Shown here: piece after piece, positions 7,872-16,755 of the stretch
How positions within the stretch are numbered: the first letter of the stretch is position 1
Layout: every line of letters begins with the position of its first letter
Source of the DNA: Spongiibacteraceae bacterium UBA5047
Lineage (GTDB): Bacteria; Pseudomonadota; Gammaproteobacteria; Pseudomonadales; Spongiibacteraceae
Assembly (NCBI GenBank): GCA_002415025.1
Contig: DIBR01000065.1
Coordinates: forward strand, 51,965-115,964
Length of the DNA: 64,000 nucleotides
Reading direction: 5' to 3'
Translations under genes and position numbers: made by a program
Notes under the pieces: generated by a model
What the model was told of the DNA's origin: nothing
Databases searched by the model: none
The model's input: only the letters and a program-made list of their open reading frames with translations

Positions 7872-9851
7872 ATGCGTTTCCGTGTCTGCGTAATAGCACT
7901 GGTGGCGATGTGCGTTAGCGCATGTGACAGCTCGGATTCGGGCTCCAATCCACTTGCCGCAACACCAATTCCGACAGATCAGCCTGCCGATGTGACGGCA
8001 AGTTACGCCGATGCGTTTCGCTTATTGCGTCAGGCCACCTTCGGGCCGGATGAAAGCTCACTTCAGAGAGCCCGGGCGCTGGGTATAGAACGCTGGATTG
8101 ATGAGCAGATCGTCATGCCGTCGGCCTATACCTCAAATTCTGACGGCAGGCTTTCTCACCTGCAAATGCTCGAGCAAATGGCCACAACAGTGGAGCCGGG
8201 TCTGGACTGGTTCCGCGATTCTTCTGAAGGTGGGGCGTACTTCTTCGGCGATGTGTCCGGTTTTACCGATGTCTACCAGACAAGTGTCTGGTTCGCGAAC
8301 GCGCTTGACGCACCAGACCAATTGCGCCAGCGCGTTGCCTACGCCCTGAGCCAGATCATGGTGGTGTCGCACTCGGAGTTTCCGCTGGAACGGCGCGCTG
8401 AAGCACTGGCCCACTACTACGACATTCTTGCAAAACATGCCTTTGGCAACTTTCGCGACCTGATCAGTGAAGTGTCCCGAAGTCCGGCCATGGGAATCTA
8501 TTTGTCGCATCAGGGCAACCGCAAGGGCAATCCTTCCCGCAATACGCTGCCTGACGAAAATTTCGCACGCGAATTGATGCAGCTTTTTACCATAGGCCTC
8601 TACGAGTTAAATCTTGATGGCAGTGGCAAAACCGATTCACAGGGTAATTTGATTCCCAGTTACAACCAGACTGATATCGAAGAGTTGTCGCGAGTGATGA
8701 CCGGCTGGGATCTGCAGTTTAATGATCGCTATGGTGCCTCGAACCAGACTCAGGGCAGCTTCGTACATTTTATGGAGTTCAACGATGAAGAGCATGATTT
8801 CGAAGCTAAGCAAGTACTCGGCGCTGATATTCCCGCCGGGTTAACGGCAGGGCGCGATCTGGAGCTGGCTCTGGATATACTATTCCGGCATGGCAACACC
8901 GCGCCTTTTATCAGCAAGCACCTGATTCAACGGCTGGTCACCTCAAACCCGTCTGAGCACTATGTCGAGCGCGTTGCCAGGGTGTTTGTCGATAACGGCG
9001 AAGGCGTCCGCGGCGATTTGGGCGCCGTTGTGCGGGCGATATTGCTCGATGAAGAGGCTCGCAGCGTCGATACCGCACTAACCGCCCGTTTCGGGAAGGC
9101 AAGCGAACCCCTGCTGGCATACACGTCGCTACTGCGCGCGTTCGACGTGCAACCTCTTGATGGCTGGTCGAAAGGCGTGAACAGCGAAGAAGGCGAAACG
9201 CCCGTACCGGTGACCGGCCTTTACTACTTCCGTGCTGAGCGGGAGCTTGGGCAGGGCGCCTTGCGTTCGCCCTCGGTCTTTAACTTTTACAGCCCCGATT
9301 TTGTACCGCAGGACGACTTTTACAACAATGGCGTTGGAGGGCAGCCGCTGGTGCTGCCGGAAATGCAGTTGCGAACCCCGCAGAATATAGCCGGCTACCA
9401 GAAGTTGTTGCTCTTGCACGAGCGCCTGCTGGAGCGCAACGACCTGATCAGGCGTTTTGGCTCCGTTGAAGCCTTTGTGGCGCAAAAAAGCAGTTGGGAT
9501 AACACCCAGGCAATCGCACTGGTCGATTTCACTCCCTTGCTTCACGCATTCGAGCAAGCGCTGGAAGGTGACCAGAACGGTGATTTCCTGACGATTAATT
9601 CGTCTATACGAAACGAGCAGGGGCAGTTTCCCAAAGAAGCGGCCATTTCACGGCTGATTGATGTGCTCGAGTTGACGTTGACCGGAAATCAAACCGTCGA
9701 TGCCGCGAGCCGGCAGCAGATGATTGAGTACTTCAAAAGCGATAGCTATTACAACCAGAAAAATCTTTCCAAGGTGGATGAAGCTTACCGGGTTGTGGCC
9801 GGGCTTGTGCAATACCTTGCACTGTCACCGTATTTTCTGGCTCAGCAGTAA
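7872..9851 (+). CDS. DUF1800 family lipoprotein
   Basis: 659 residues from ATG 7872, chosen because it gives a compact lipoprotein signal peptide (MRFRVCVIALVAMCVSAC, lipobox VSAC, cysteine at 18) and has AGGGGA just upstream; ATG 7845 and TTG 7806 are longer alternatives. The body matches DUF1800 (PF08811): RLLRQATFGPDESSLQRARA near the start of the domain, ENFARELMQLFTIGL in the middle and RSPSVFNFYSPDF toward the end. The family is secreted, of unknown function, and almost always found beside a DUF1501 gene, as here (5-base gap). The lipidated cysteine followed by D suggests inner-membrane retention by the E. coli +2 rule. Confidence 0.88.
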   Translation: MRFRVCVIALVAMCVSACDSSDSGSNPLAATPIPTDQPADVTASYADAFRLLRQATFGPDESSLQRARALGIERWIDEQIVMPSAYTSNSDGRLSHLQMLEQMATTVEPGLDWFRDSSEGGAYFFGDVSGFTDVYQTSVWFANALDAPDQLRQRVAYALSQIMVVSHSEFPLERRAEALAHYYDILAKHAFGNFRDLISEVSRSPAMGIYLSHQGNRKGNPSRNTLPDENFARELMQLFTIGLYELNLDGSGKTDSQGNLIPSYNQTDIEELSRVMTGWDLQFNDRYGASNQTQGSFVHFMEFNDEEHDFEAKQVLGADIPAGLTAGRDLELALDILFRHGNTAPFISKHLIQRLVTSNPSEHYVERVARVFVDNGEGVRGDLGAVVRAILLDEEARSVDTALTARFGKASEPLLAYTSLLRAFDVQPLDGWSKGVNSEEGETPVPVTGLYYFRAERELGQGALRSPSVFNFYSPDFVPQDDFYNNGVGGQPLVLPEMQLRTPQNIAGYQKLLLLHERLLERNDLIRRFGSVEAFVAQKSSWDNTQAIALVDFTPLLHAFEQALEGDQNGDFLTINSSIRNEQGQFPKEAAISRLIDVLELTLTGNQTVDAASRQQMIEYFKSDSYYNQKNLSKVDEAYRVVAGLVQYLALSPYFLAQQ

Positions 9852-9856
9852 GGGAT

Positions 9857-11458
9857 ATGAGTATGAATGAAGTGGATCGTCGTCATTTTCTCAAAGGTTT
9901 GCTGGGCACGGGCGCAATGTCTGCCTTGGGTGGCGTGAGCGCCTTGTATTCAGGTGTTGCGCGAGCGTCGGCGCCGGTTAGCGGTTATAAGGCGATAGTG
10001 GTTCTCTACCTCTTTGGCGGCAATGACTCCTACAATATGCTGGTTCCGATGGGGCAGGGTGCCAGCAGTTATGACATCTATAGGGCGAGCCGGGGCAGCG
10101 TTGCCGTCAGTGATAATGCGCTGACACCGGATGTGATTGGTGGCAACCCCTATGCGGTGTCTATGGGCAGCGACGCAGACAAATACTTGTCGGGCCTCTA
10201 TCCCTTCGCTGATCAGGGCTTTGGCATCAACGCCATGATGCCCGAGTTTGCGCAGCTCATTAGCAACGAATATGCGGCGGTTGTCGCGAATGTCGGCAGT
10301 CTGGTCGAACCCGTCACAAAGGACAATTTTCGGGACAAGCGTTTGCCCCCCTTTCTTTTCGCCCACAATCACCAAACCCGGGCCATGGAAACCGGGTGGG
10401 CCGACAACCTCAATGCCATGGGCTGGGCCGGACGGATTGCGGACTTGTGGGGGGCGCACACCGAGTCGGGAGTCAATCGTGGTTCTCCTCTGGGCCTGGG
10501 GGTTTCTTTTAGCGGCAACAGCCGCTTGCTGACCGGGCGCGAAAACAGCCCTGCGGTCTTGTCACCCAATAACAGCCAGTTGTTTGACGTGACGAACAGC
10601 GGTTTTGATACCGGCGTTTTTCGTCAGCTGAATCAGGAACTCGCTGAGGATCACCCCTTGCGCAGAGTGCTGAAAAAGGCCAACCGGAAGGCTGCCGACT
10701 TGTCCGATATTCTCGCCAATGAATTTGCGCAAACCGAAGATGATTTTGAAGGGCGAACGGACCCGTACGGCAATTCACTGTTCAGCAACCCGAGCAGAGA
10801 ACAGCTCAACTTGTCGCGAGGCCTGTCCGGGCGAACGATCAGCTCAATGCATGCCGCCGCGCGAATGATCAGTCTGGGCCGCGACACCCTGGGCTTGAAT
10901 CGGCAGGTGATTTATGTGGGTATGGGTGGCTTTGACAACCACAGCGATTTGACCGGCAAGCACCCGCTGTTGTTGCGGGAGATAAGTCTGGCGCTGTGGG
11001 ACTTCCAGGTGGCTATGGAGCATTTGGGAATTGCCGATGAGGTTATGGTCACCACTTTGAGTGATTTTGGTCGCACGCTGGGCAACAACGGCGACGGTAC
11101 CGATCACGCATGGGCTGGCAACAACCTGATCATGGGTGGGGGCATCAGGGGCGGGCGGCTGCTGGGGCAGTTGCCGGACATGAATCTGGGGGGCGCCAGC
11201 GATATCAGCTCCGGTGCCAATGCCAAAGGCCGCTTGATACCCACCACGGCGGTAGACCAGGTGCTGGCCTCAGCCGCCAGCTGGTTTGGGGTGCCCGACA
11301 ACGATATGCCCGCCATTTTCCCGAATATCAATAATTTCGAAACGACGCCGGGCGATATTCGCAGCGCTTATTTGCCCTTAATGGAAAGTGACGAAGCCCC
11401 GGATCCCGACGACCCCTTCCCGCTACCTATTCCGCCGATATTAGCTCTTGGCGGCTAG
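9857..11458 (+). CDS. DUF1501 family protein, Tat-exported
   Basis: A 533-residue protein with a twin-arginine signal (DRRHFLKG at residues 7-14, hydrophobic stretch, cleavage near ARASA) followed by a DUF1501 (PF07394) domain of the alkaline phosphatase/sulfatase-like superfamily: VVLYLFGGNDSYNMLVP near residue 48, GMGGFDNHSDL near 355 and TLSDFGRTLGNNGDGTDHAW near 397 contain the likely metal-binding Asp/His residues. Tat export implies folding, possibly with metal, before translocation. A second ATG at 9863 has the better ribosome-site spacing (AAGGG). It is co-transcribed with the DUF1800 lipoprotein; the two presumably act together at the envelope. The substrate is unknown. Confidence 0.9.
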   Translation: MSMNEVDRRHFLKGLLGTGAMSALGGVSALYSGVARASAPVSGYKAIVVLYLFGGNDSYNMLVPMGQGASSYDIYRASRGSVAVSDNALTPDVIGGNPYAVSMGSDADKYLSGLYPFADQGFGINAMMPEFAQLISNEYAAVVANVGSLVEPVTKDNFRDKRLPPFLFAHNHQTRAMETGWADNLNAMGWAGRIADLWGAHTESGVNRGSPLGLGVSFSGNSRLLTGRENSPAVLSPNNSQLFDVTNSGFDTGVFRQLNQELAEDHPLRRVLKKANRKAADLSDILANEFAQTEDDFEGRTDPYGNSLFSNPSREQLNLSRGLSGRTISSMHAAARMISLGRDTLGLNRQVIYVGMGGFDNHSDLTGKHPLLLREISLALWDFQVAMEHLGIADEVMVTTLSDFGRTLGNNGDGTDHAWAGNNLIMGGGIRGGRLLGQLPDMNLGGASDISSGANAKGRLIPTTAVDQVLASAASWFGVPDNDMPAIFPNINNFETTPGDIRSAYLPLMESDEAPDPDDPFPLPIPPILALGG

Positions 11459-11555
11459 GGAGAGCCTGGAAAGCTCTGGATTAATAAGCAGGTAGATGAT
11501 GTTCTTCAACTATTGCATAATGTGATAAGACGCTTCTCATCCATAGGAGATAATA

Positions 11556-12161
11556 ATGAGAATTGCGATGATCGTGCCGGCCTTGTTGATCGCTGCATCG
11601 GCAAGCGCCCAGGACTTCAGCTACCGCTACATTGAAGCTTCGGGTTCGGAGCGCAAAGATAACGAAAGTGATATTACTCTCGATACCGCAAACGTTGCTG
11701 TTTCGCTGCAAAGCCGCGCTGGTGCGTTATTGCAAATATCATTGGGAGCGGGTGAGGCCGAGGACATTGCGGTGGCTGCAGGCGGCCCCGATGGCGATGT
11801 TCGCTCAGCTGAGATATTCATTGGCGGTGCACGGCAGCTGACTGACAGCACGAGCGCCTGGACCGGCATTGGGGCTGGCCGAACGCGCATTGAACCCGAC
11901 AGGGGTTCGGACGTCGATATCAACGCCGCGCGCTTTTCGCTGGGTCTGCGCCACTGGCTGTTATCGCGCGTTGAGGTCCACGGCAGCACAAGCATCGTCT
12001 ATTTTGACAACGATAATCTCGCCGACGAAGAGACAGACGCTGAGCTGCGACTGGGGCTGCGTGTCTACCCCTTGCGCAATGTGTCGCTCAATGTCGAAGG
12101 TGCCTACCAGTTCGACGAGCGTGTTGAAATTGTAAGCGCATCCCTGCGCTACGATTTCTAA
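11556..12161 (+). CDS. Small outer-membrane beta-barrel protein
   Basis: A 201-residue protein with a signal peptide (MRIAMIVPALLIAASASAQ) and a series of amphipathic strands ending in ASLRYDF, a typical C-terminal BAM signal. Strand length and number suggest an 8-10-stranded barrel. It has a strong ribosome site (TAGGAG, 11540s) and a private promoter region (CATAAT at about 11516). It lies 97 bases after the DUF1501 gene and could be a separate unit. A terminator follows at 12189. Sequence gives no function. Confidence 0.72.
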   Translation: MRIAMIVPALLIAASASAQDFSYRYIEASGSERKDNESDITLDTANVAVSLQSRAGALLQISLGAGEAEDIAVAAGGPDGDVRSAEIFIGGARQLTDSTSAWTGIGAGRTRIEPDRGSDVDINAARFSLGLRHWLLSRVEVHGSTSIVYFDNDNLADEETDAELRLGLRVYPLRNVSLNVEGAYQFDERVEIVSASLRYDF

Positions 12162-12188
12162 AATCCGCCTCTGATACAGTCCCTTTGT

Positions 12189-12214
12189 AAAGCGGCTTAT
12201 ATTCAGGCCGCTTT
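12189..12214 (+). terminator. Rho-independent-type terminator after the barrel gene
   Basis: AAAGCGGC (12189-12196) pairs with GCCGCTTT (12207-12214) across a 10-base loop; followed by CTGTTAAAAT. It separates the barrel gene from nadA. Confidence 0.6.
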
Positions 12215-12257
12215 CTGTTAAAATACGCGCCCTAGCAGTTTATACAGGTTGTGTTGG

Positions 12258-13301
12258 ATGGAGCAGCAAGCATCTCCTCAACAATGGGTTCGCGATCAGA
12301 TTTCCGGTTTGCAGGCCGGCGTTGAAAGCGTTGAGATAGACCGTGATGCGCAGAAAAAGCGTATCAAGGACTTATTGCAGGCGCGTGACGCCGTTCTGGT
12401 TGCCCACTATTACACCGACCCCGAAATTCAGGCGCTGGCCGAAGAAACCGGTGGCTGCGTGTCTGACTCCCTCGAAATGGCCCGCTTTGGTCGTGACCAC
12501 CCGGCCTCGACACTGGTGGTTGCCGGGGTTAAATTTATGGGTGAGACCGCGAAAATCCTGTCCCCGGACAAGCGGGTGCTAATGCCCACCCTGGAGGCAA
12601 CCTGTTCGCTGGATATCGGTTGTCCAGCCGACGAGTTTTCAGACTTTTGCGACCAGCACCCCGATCGCACAGTCGTGGTGTACGCCAACACCTCGGCGGC
12701 AGTGAAGGCGCGCGCCGACTGGGTTGTGACCTCAAGCATAGCGTTGAAAGTGGTGGATTATCTCGATTCGCAGGGTGAAAAAATCCTGTGGGCACCGGAT
12801 AAACATCTCGGTAGCTACGTACAGCGTGAAACCGGCGCCGATGTGTTGCTCTGGGATGGCGCTTGCATTGTGCATGACGAATTCAAGGCGCAGGGTCTGC
12901 GCGATTTAATGGCGGTTTACCCCGATGCCGCTGTTCTGGTACACCCCGAATCACCCGCCTCGGTTGTTGAACTGGCCGATGTTGTTGGCTCAACGACCCA
13001 GATCATCAATGCCGCCCGAGACTTGGAGAACCGGCAATTTATTGTTGCAACAGACCAGGGCATTTTCTACAAGTTGCAGCAACTGGTTCCCGATAAGGAA
13101 TTCCTGATTGCACCGACTGCAGGAAATGGGGCGAGCTGTCGAAGTTGTGCCAACTGCCCCTGGATGGCTATGAATGCGCTGGATAATCTGGCCGAGGCAC
13201 TTGATCGCGGTTTGAATGAAGTGCTTGTTGATCCCGGGCTGGCGGACAAGGCGATGATGCCCTTGGACCGCATGCTGGAATTCGCCCGCAAAAACCTCTA
13301 A
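12258..13301 (+). CDS. nadA: Quinolinate synthase
   Basis: 347 residues from ATG 12258 (an upstream TTG at 12249 adds three residues). NadA condenses iminoaspartate with dihydroxyacetone phosphate to quinolinate, the second step of de novo NAD synthesis, using a [4Fe-4S] cluster. The three cluster cysteines are visible: C116 in EATCSLDIGCP, C203 in WDGACIVHD and C300 in SCANCPWM. Other family blocks are VLVAHYYTDPEIQ (about 47-59) and VVYANTSAAVKA (about 137-148). Length is normal. nadB is not in the window, so NadA must partner with a distant gene. Strong call. Confidence 0.97.
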   Translation: MEQQASPQQWVRDQISGLQAGVESVEIDRDAQKKRIKDLLQARDAVLVAHYYTDPEIQALAEETGGCVSDSLEMARFGRDHPASTLVVAGVKFMGETAKILSPDKRVLMPTLEATCSLDIGCPADEFSDFCDQHPDRTVVVYANTSAAVKARADWVVTSSIALKVVDYLDSQGEKILWAPDKHLGSYVQRETGADVLLWDGACIVHDEFKAQGLRDLMAVYPDAAVLVHPESPASVVELADVVGSTTQIINAARDLENRQFIVATDQGIFYKLQQLVPDKEFLIAPTAGNGASCRSCANCPWMAMNALDNLAEALDRGLNEVLVDPGLADKAMMPLDRMLEFARKNL

Positions 13302-13705
13302 AACCTGCTCGCCTGTAGGGCGGGCCTCCAAGTCCTCACCCAAACCCTCTCCCGCGAGGAGAGGGGCGCACTGAAGGTGGTTGCGGGCACCCTGTCCCTC
13401 CGGGAGAGGGTCAAGGCAGGGTGAGAGATGTCCTTGGTGGCAGCTACCAGCATAGGCTGGATTGCCTGATACGCTGCGCTTAATCAGGCCTACGTAAAAT
13501 TCCCCCAGCAGCGTCGCGTCTGGGGAGCCTGCCTTTCCCTCCGGGAGAGGGTCAAGGCAGGGTGAGAGATGTCCTTGGTGGCAGCTACCAGCATAGGCTG
13601 GATTGCCTGATACGCTGCGCTTAATCAAGCCTACGTAAAATTTCCCCACCAGCGTCGCGTCTGTGGGAGCCTGCCCTGCAGGCGAATAATCCCGCAAAAG
13701 CTGTC
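13302..13705. repeat. REP-rich spacer between nadA and the M48 protease
   Basis: A 404-base gene-free stretch between converging genes made almost wholly of repeats. It holds a stem CCTCTCC-CGCGA-GGAGAGG (about 13349-13367), a 141-bp tandem duplication (separate entry) and, at 13663-13686, a REP-like unit with the same core (GTGGGAGC...CCCTGC...GCGAA) as units at 24432-24500 and 26333-26395. The inverted CAGGCCTAC/TAAGCGCAGCGTATCAGGC motif resembles known gammaproteobacterial REP palindromes. Confidence 0.75.
13395..13676. repeat. Tandem duplication, two copies of about 141 bp
   Basis: Copy 1 (13395-13535) and copy 2 (13536-13676) both run from TCCCTCCGGGAGAGGGTCAA through GATGTCCTTGGTGGCAGC, TACGCTGCGCTTAATCA and the GCGTCGCGTCTG motif. 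They differ at only a few positions (for example AATCAGGCC against AATCAAGCC) in the first 120 bases, and more at the end. The near identity points to a recent duplication. The copies lie antisense to no gene and code for nothing recognisable. Confidence 0.85.
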
Positions 13706-15199
13706 CTAAAACTTTTTCAGTGTGTCGCGCAATTCCTGCAGGTCTTTCATGCGTCGGCTTAAACGATGCCGCGCAACTTTGTTGCTCTCTGTGAGTGGCC
13801 AGGCGTAGTGCAATTGTTTTTCTGCGCTGTCGAGAAAACCCCGCAGAATAAAGTACTCGGCCCGTGCCATATGCACTCCCAGAATATTGCCTGACAGGCC
13901 GTGAACCTCAGCAAGCTGATACCACAGTGCCGGATCGTCAGGGCGCCGCTTGCTTTGTTCTACCAATACCTCTTCAGCCTCGGGTGCCCGGCCCGCACGC
14001 TGCAATACATCGGCAAGCGTCATGGTCAGGGCATTGTTGCCGGGGTTCAGGGACACGTGCTTGCGCAGTTGCTCAATAGCCGCGCCGTAGTCCTTTTGCC
14101 CGGCCAGAATGTTGGCGTTGGCTACCACGTAAGCGATGCGATTGGGGTCTTCCGCCAGCAGGGGCTTTAATTGTTCGCCGGCTTGTTGCCACTCGTCATT
14201 TGCCATCAGGGCGATCACAAGTCCGTAGCTGCTGGCCTCGCTCGGCTTGTTTTTTTGCTCATGTTGCCACTGGTTAAGTATGTCACGCTTGTTGTTTGCC
14301 AATTCCAGTTCGGCCCGCTTTTTCATCAGCTGGAAATTCAGGTTGTCGGTATAAACATTGCGAGGATACTGACGAGCGCGGTTTGCGCCATCGCTGATGC
14401 GGTTTTCGGTTAACGGGTGAGTCAGCAGGAATTCGGGGGGGCGGTTGCTGTTGAAGCGCAGACGGCGATTCATGATTTCGAACATGGCGGGTATGCCGCC
14501 CGGATCCATGCCGGCTTTCGACAGTGTTTGCATGCCGATACGGTCGGCTTCCTGTTCATGCTCCCGGCTGAAGCGCAGTTGCGATTGCATGGCTGCAGCC
14601 TGTCCGGTCGCTATTGCGGCAATGCCTGCATCGCTGCCGGTGGTGGCTGCGAGAACGATGCCGGCCAGTAAGCCGGCCATCATCGACAGGTTGCCAGCCG
14701 TTTGTTTGTCGAGCGAGCGAACGAAGTGACGTTGGCTAAGGTGGGCCAATTCGTGGCTGAGTACGCCGGCGAGCTGTGCCTCGTTTTCAGCGTACAAGAG
14801 CAAGCCGTTGTGCACTCCGACAACTCCGCCGGGCACAGCAAAGGCGTTAAGCGCTCTGTTGTTGACGATTACGAGTTCCAGGCGCTTGTCGCTCAAGGCG
14901 CTGTGCCTTGCCAGACGGTAAATCAGATCTTCCAGGTAGTCCTGCATCAAGGGGTCTGATACGGTTTCAACCCGGCCGCGAAAGGCCTTCAGCCAGGCTC
15001 TGCCGAGCTCATGCTCCTGCTCCAGGCTGAATTTGCTGGAGCTGCCATCGCCCAACTCCGGCAGATTATAGTCTGAGGTGTTGGTGTCATCGCTGCCCTG
15101 CGCAGCTGCGACGTGTGTGAACAAGGGCAGGGTAAAGGCCAGCAACAGGCAGAGCGTCAGGGATTTTACAGCAGTAATATTGGGCATTGTGTCGGGCAT
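13706..15199 (-). CDS. BepA/YfgC-like M48 metallopeptidase with TPR domain
   Basis: About 497 residues from ATG 15199. A longer frame to 15334 exists, but the signal peptide (SLTLCLLLAFTLPLFTHVAAAQ) starts just after this methionine. The M48 domain has the zinc motif HELAH (in LAGVLSHELAHLSQRH) and the second ligand region SREHEQEADRIGMQ. The C-terminal half is made of tetratricopeptide-like helices. In E. coli BepA the TPR part docks on the BAM complex and the protease degrades stalled LptD and other outer-membrane proteins; the same quality-control role is likely here. The gene is divergent from tusA-perM and stands alone. Confidence 0.9.
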   Translation of the reverse strand: MPDTMPNITAVKSLTLCLLLAFTLPLFTHVAAAQGSDDTNTSDYNLPELGDGSSSKFSLEQEHELGRAWLKAFRGRVETVSDPLMQDYLEDLIYRLARHSALSDKRLELVIVNNRALNAFAVPGGVVGVHNGLLLYAENEAQLAGVLSHELAHLSQRHFVRSLDKQTAGNLSMMAGLLAGIVLAATTGSDAGIAAIATGQAAAMQSQLRFSREHEQEADRIGMQTLSKAGMDPGGIPAMFEIMNRRLRFNSNRPPEFLLTHPLTENRISDGANRARQYPRNVYTDNLNFQLMKKRAELELANNKRDILNQWQHEQKNKPSEASSYGLVIALMANDEWQQAGEQLKPLLAEDPNRIAYVVANANILAGQKDYGAAIEQLRKHVSLNPGNNALTMTLADVLQRAGRAPEAEEVLVEQSKRRPDDPALWYQLAEVHGLSGNILGVHMARAEYFILRGFLDSAEKQLHYAWPLTESNKVARHRLSRRMKDLQELRDTLKKF

Positions 15200-15407
15200 G
15201 ATTGAACAACGTTCCACTTTAGCGTTTAGCCTGTGGGCAAAACAAGCAACAATCTCTCCGACAGCCAATTTTGTGAAAAGTGCCGGTACTTGTGCGGCTG
15301 TGACCCTCTTGATGCAACCGTTATACTGCCTCACGTGCCGGCAGCAAAGAAATGCCTGTTATGATTGGCCCGCCGACCACCAAATATATAGTGTGAGCAA
15401 GCCCTGA

Positions 15408-15641
15408 ATGAATGAAACCTGTAATGTGACCCTTGATGCGCGCGGTCTCGATTGCCCTCTGCCACTGTTGAAGGCAAAGCAGGCGCTAAACCGGATGGAG
15501 GCAGGCGAGTTGCTTGAAATTTATGCAACTGACGCCGGCTCTGTGCGCGATTTTGCCGTATTCTCCGAGCAAAGCGGGCATAGCTTGCTGTGCTCTGAGC
15601 AGCTTGGTGACGAGTACCACTACATAATCAAAAAATCCTGA
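15408..15641 (+). CDS. TusA-family sulfur carrier protein
   Basis: A 77-residue protein of the TusA/YeeD/SirA fold. LDARGLDCPLPLLKAKQAL (residues 9-27) contains the CPxP motif whose cysteine carries persulfide sulfur. TusA passes sulfur from IscS to TusBCD for tRNA 2-thiouridine, but paralogs serve other sulfur-transfer paths. The gene heads a rightward run with the AI-2E permease (13-base gap) and the M16 peptidase, an arrangement that does not itself point to tRNA thiolation. In Pseudomonas and relatives a TusA-like gene often sits next to bepA and perM, as here. Confidence 0.88.
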   Translation: MNETCNVTLDARGLDCPLPLLKAKQALNRMEAGELLEIYATDAGSVRDFAVFSEQSGHSLLCSEQLGDEYHYIIKKS

Positions 15642-15654
15642 GATCGGAAACCCA

Positions 15655-16755
15655 ATGTTAAACATCATTCGCACCTGGATTAACCGGCTGTTTGCAGAAG
15701 AAGAAACAGTGGTACTACTGCTACTCGTAACTGCCGCACTGGTTATGATTGTCACCCTGGGTAATGTGTTAACCCCGTTGATCGCCAGCCTGGTGTTTGC
15801 CTTTATGATGCAGGGCCTCATTCTGCAGATGACCCGGCGAGGAGCGCCGCGCTGGTTTGCGATTACGGTTGCGTACCTGCTGTTTATGACCATGTTCTTT
15901 GGCTTTATTTTTGGTTTGATGCCATTGGTCTGGAAACAGCTGACCGCCTTGATACAGGAGTTGCCCACGTTGCTGCGGCAATTACAGCAGTCGCTGTTGT
16001 TGCTGCCTTCACGCTCGGAGCTGGTATCCGAGGCGCAAGTTCGGGAGTTGGTTGGCGTGGCAGGCGCGGAACTCGGCAAGTTCGGGCAGCGCATTGTATC
16101 CTTCTCCATTGCCCAGATTCCCAACCTTCTCGGCCTGCTGATCTATATTGTGCTGGTGCCAATTCTCGTGTTCTTCTTTCTGAAAGACAAAGACCAGATT
16201 CTGGGTTGGATGGCGGGTTTTCTGCCTGCCAAGCGTCCGTTGATGACAAAAGTCTGGAGTGAAATGAACGACCAGGTTGCCAATTACGTGCGTGGCAAAG
16301 GGATTGAAATTGTTATTGTAGGCGTTGCTACTTACGTCAGCTTTGTCTGGATGCAGCTCAACTATGCTGCGTTGCTCGCGTTGTTGGTGGGACTCTCAGT
16401 TGTAATTCCTTACATCGGTGCGGCGGTTGTGACCGTACCAGTATTGTTAGTGGGATATTTACAGTGGGGCACAGGTTCGGAATTTTATACGCTGTTGCTG
16501 GTCTATGGCATTGTTCAAGGGCTGGACGGCAACGTGCTGGTACCGCTGTTATTTTCTGAAGTCGTCAATATGCACCCCGTTGCGATCATCGTTTCGGTGC
16601 TGGTGTTTGGCGGCATATGGGGCTTGTGGGGAGTGTTTTTTGCCATCCCCCTCGCAACCTTAATCAAGGCCATTCTCAATGCTTGGCCAACGTCAGGGCC
16701 TGCATCCGGATATACATCCGATAGTGCTCCGAAGGAGGAAGTATCCGCATCATGA
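15655..16755 (+). CDS. AI-2E family transporter (PerM-like permease)
   Basis: A 366-residue protein with the eight-helix plan of the AI-2E transporter family (PF01594): an N-terminal hydrophobic pair (20-60), a soluble amphipathic middle (about 85-145), and clustered helices after 150, including LLALLVGLSVVIPYIGAAVV and VYGIVQGLDGNVLVPLLFSEVVNMHPVAII, which are the conserved family blocks. Members export autoinducer-2, act as Na+/H+ antiporters or are uncharacterised permeases; the PerM branch next to bepA and tusA has no settled substrate. The last four bases overlap the start of the M16 gene (ATGA). Confidence 0.88.
   Translation: MLNIIRTWINRLFAEEETVVLLLLVTAALVMIVTLGNVLTPLIASLVFAFMMQGLILQMTRRGAPRWFAITVAYLLFMTMFFGFIFGLMPLVWKQLTALIQELPTLLRQLQQSLLLLPSRSELVSEAQVRELVGVAGAELGKFGQRIVSFSIAQIPNLLGLLIYIVLVPILVFFFLKDKDQILGWMAGFLPAKRPLMTKVWSEMNDQVANYVRGKGIEIVIVGVATYVSFVWMQLNYAALLALLVGLSVVIPYIGAAVVTVPVLLVGYLQWGTGSEFYTLLLVYGIVQGLDGNVLVPLLFSEVVNMHPVAIIVSVLVFGGIWGLWGVFFAIPLATLIKAILNAWPTSGPASGYTSDSAPKEEVSAS

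Noticed and set aside
13395..13676. Tandem repeat considered as a CRISPR array
   Set aside because: Only two long copies directly abutting, with no spacer-repeat alternation and no cas genes.
12990..13697. A 235-codon leftward frame across the nadA end and the tandem repeat
   Set aside because: It is antisense to nadA and its repeated segments simply translate the 141-bp duplication; there is no family pattern.
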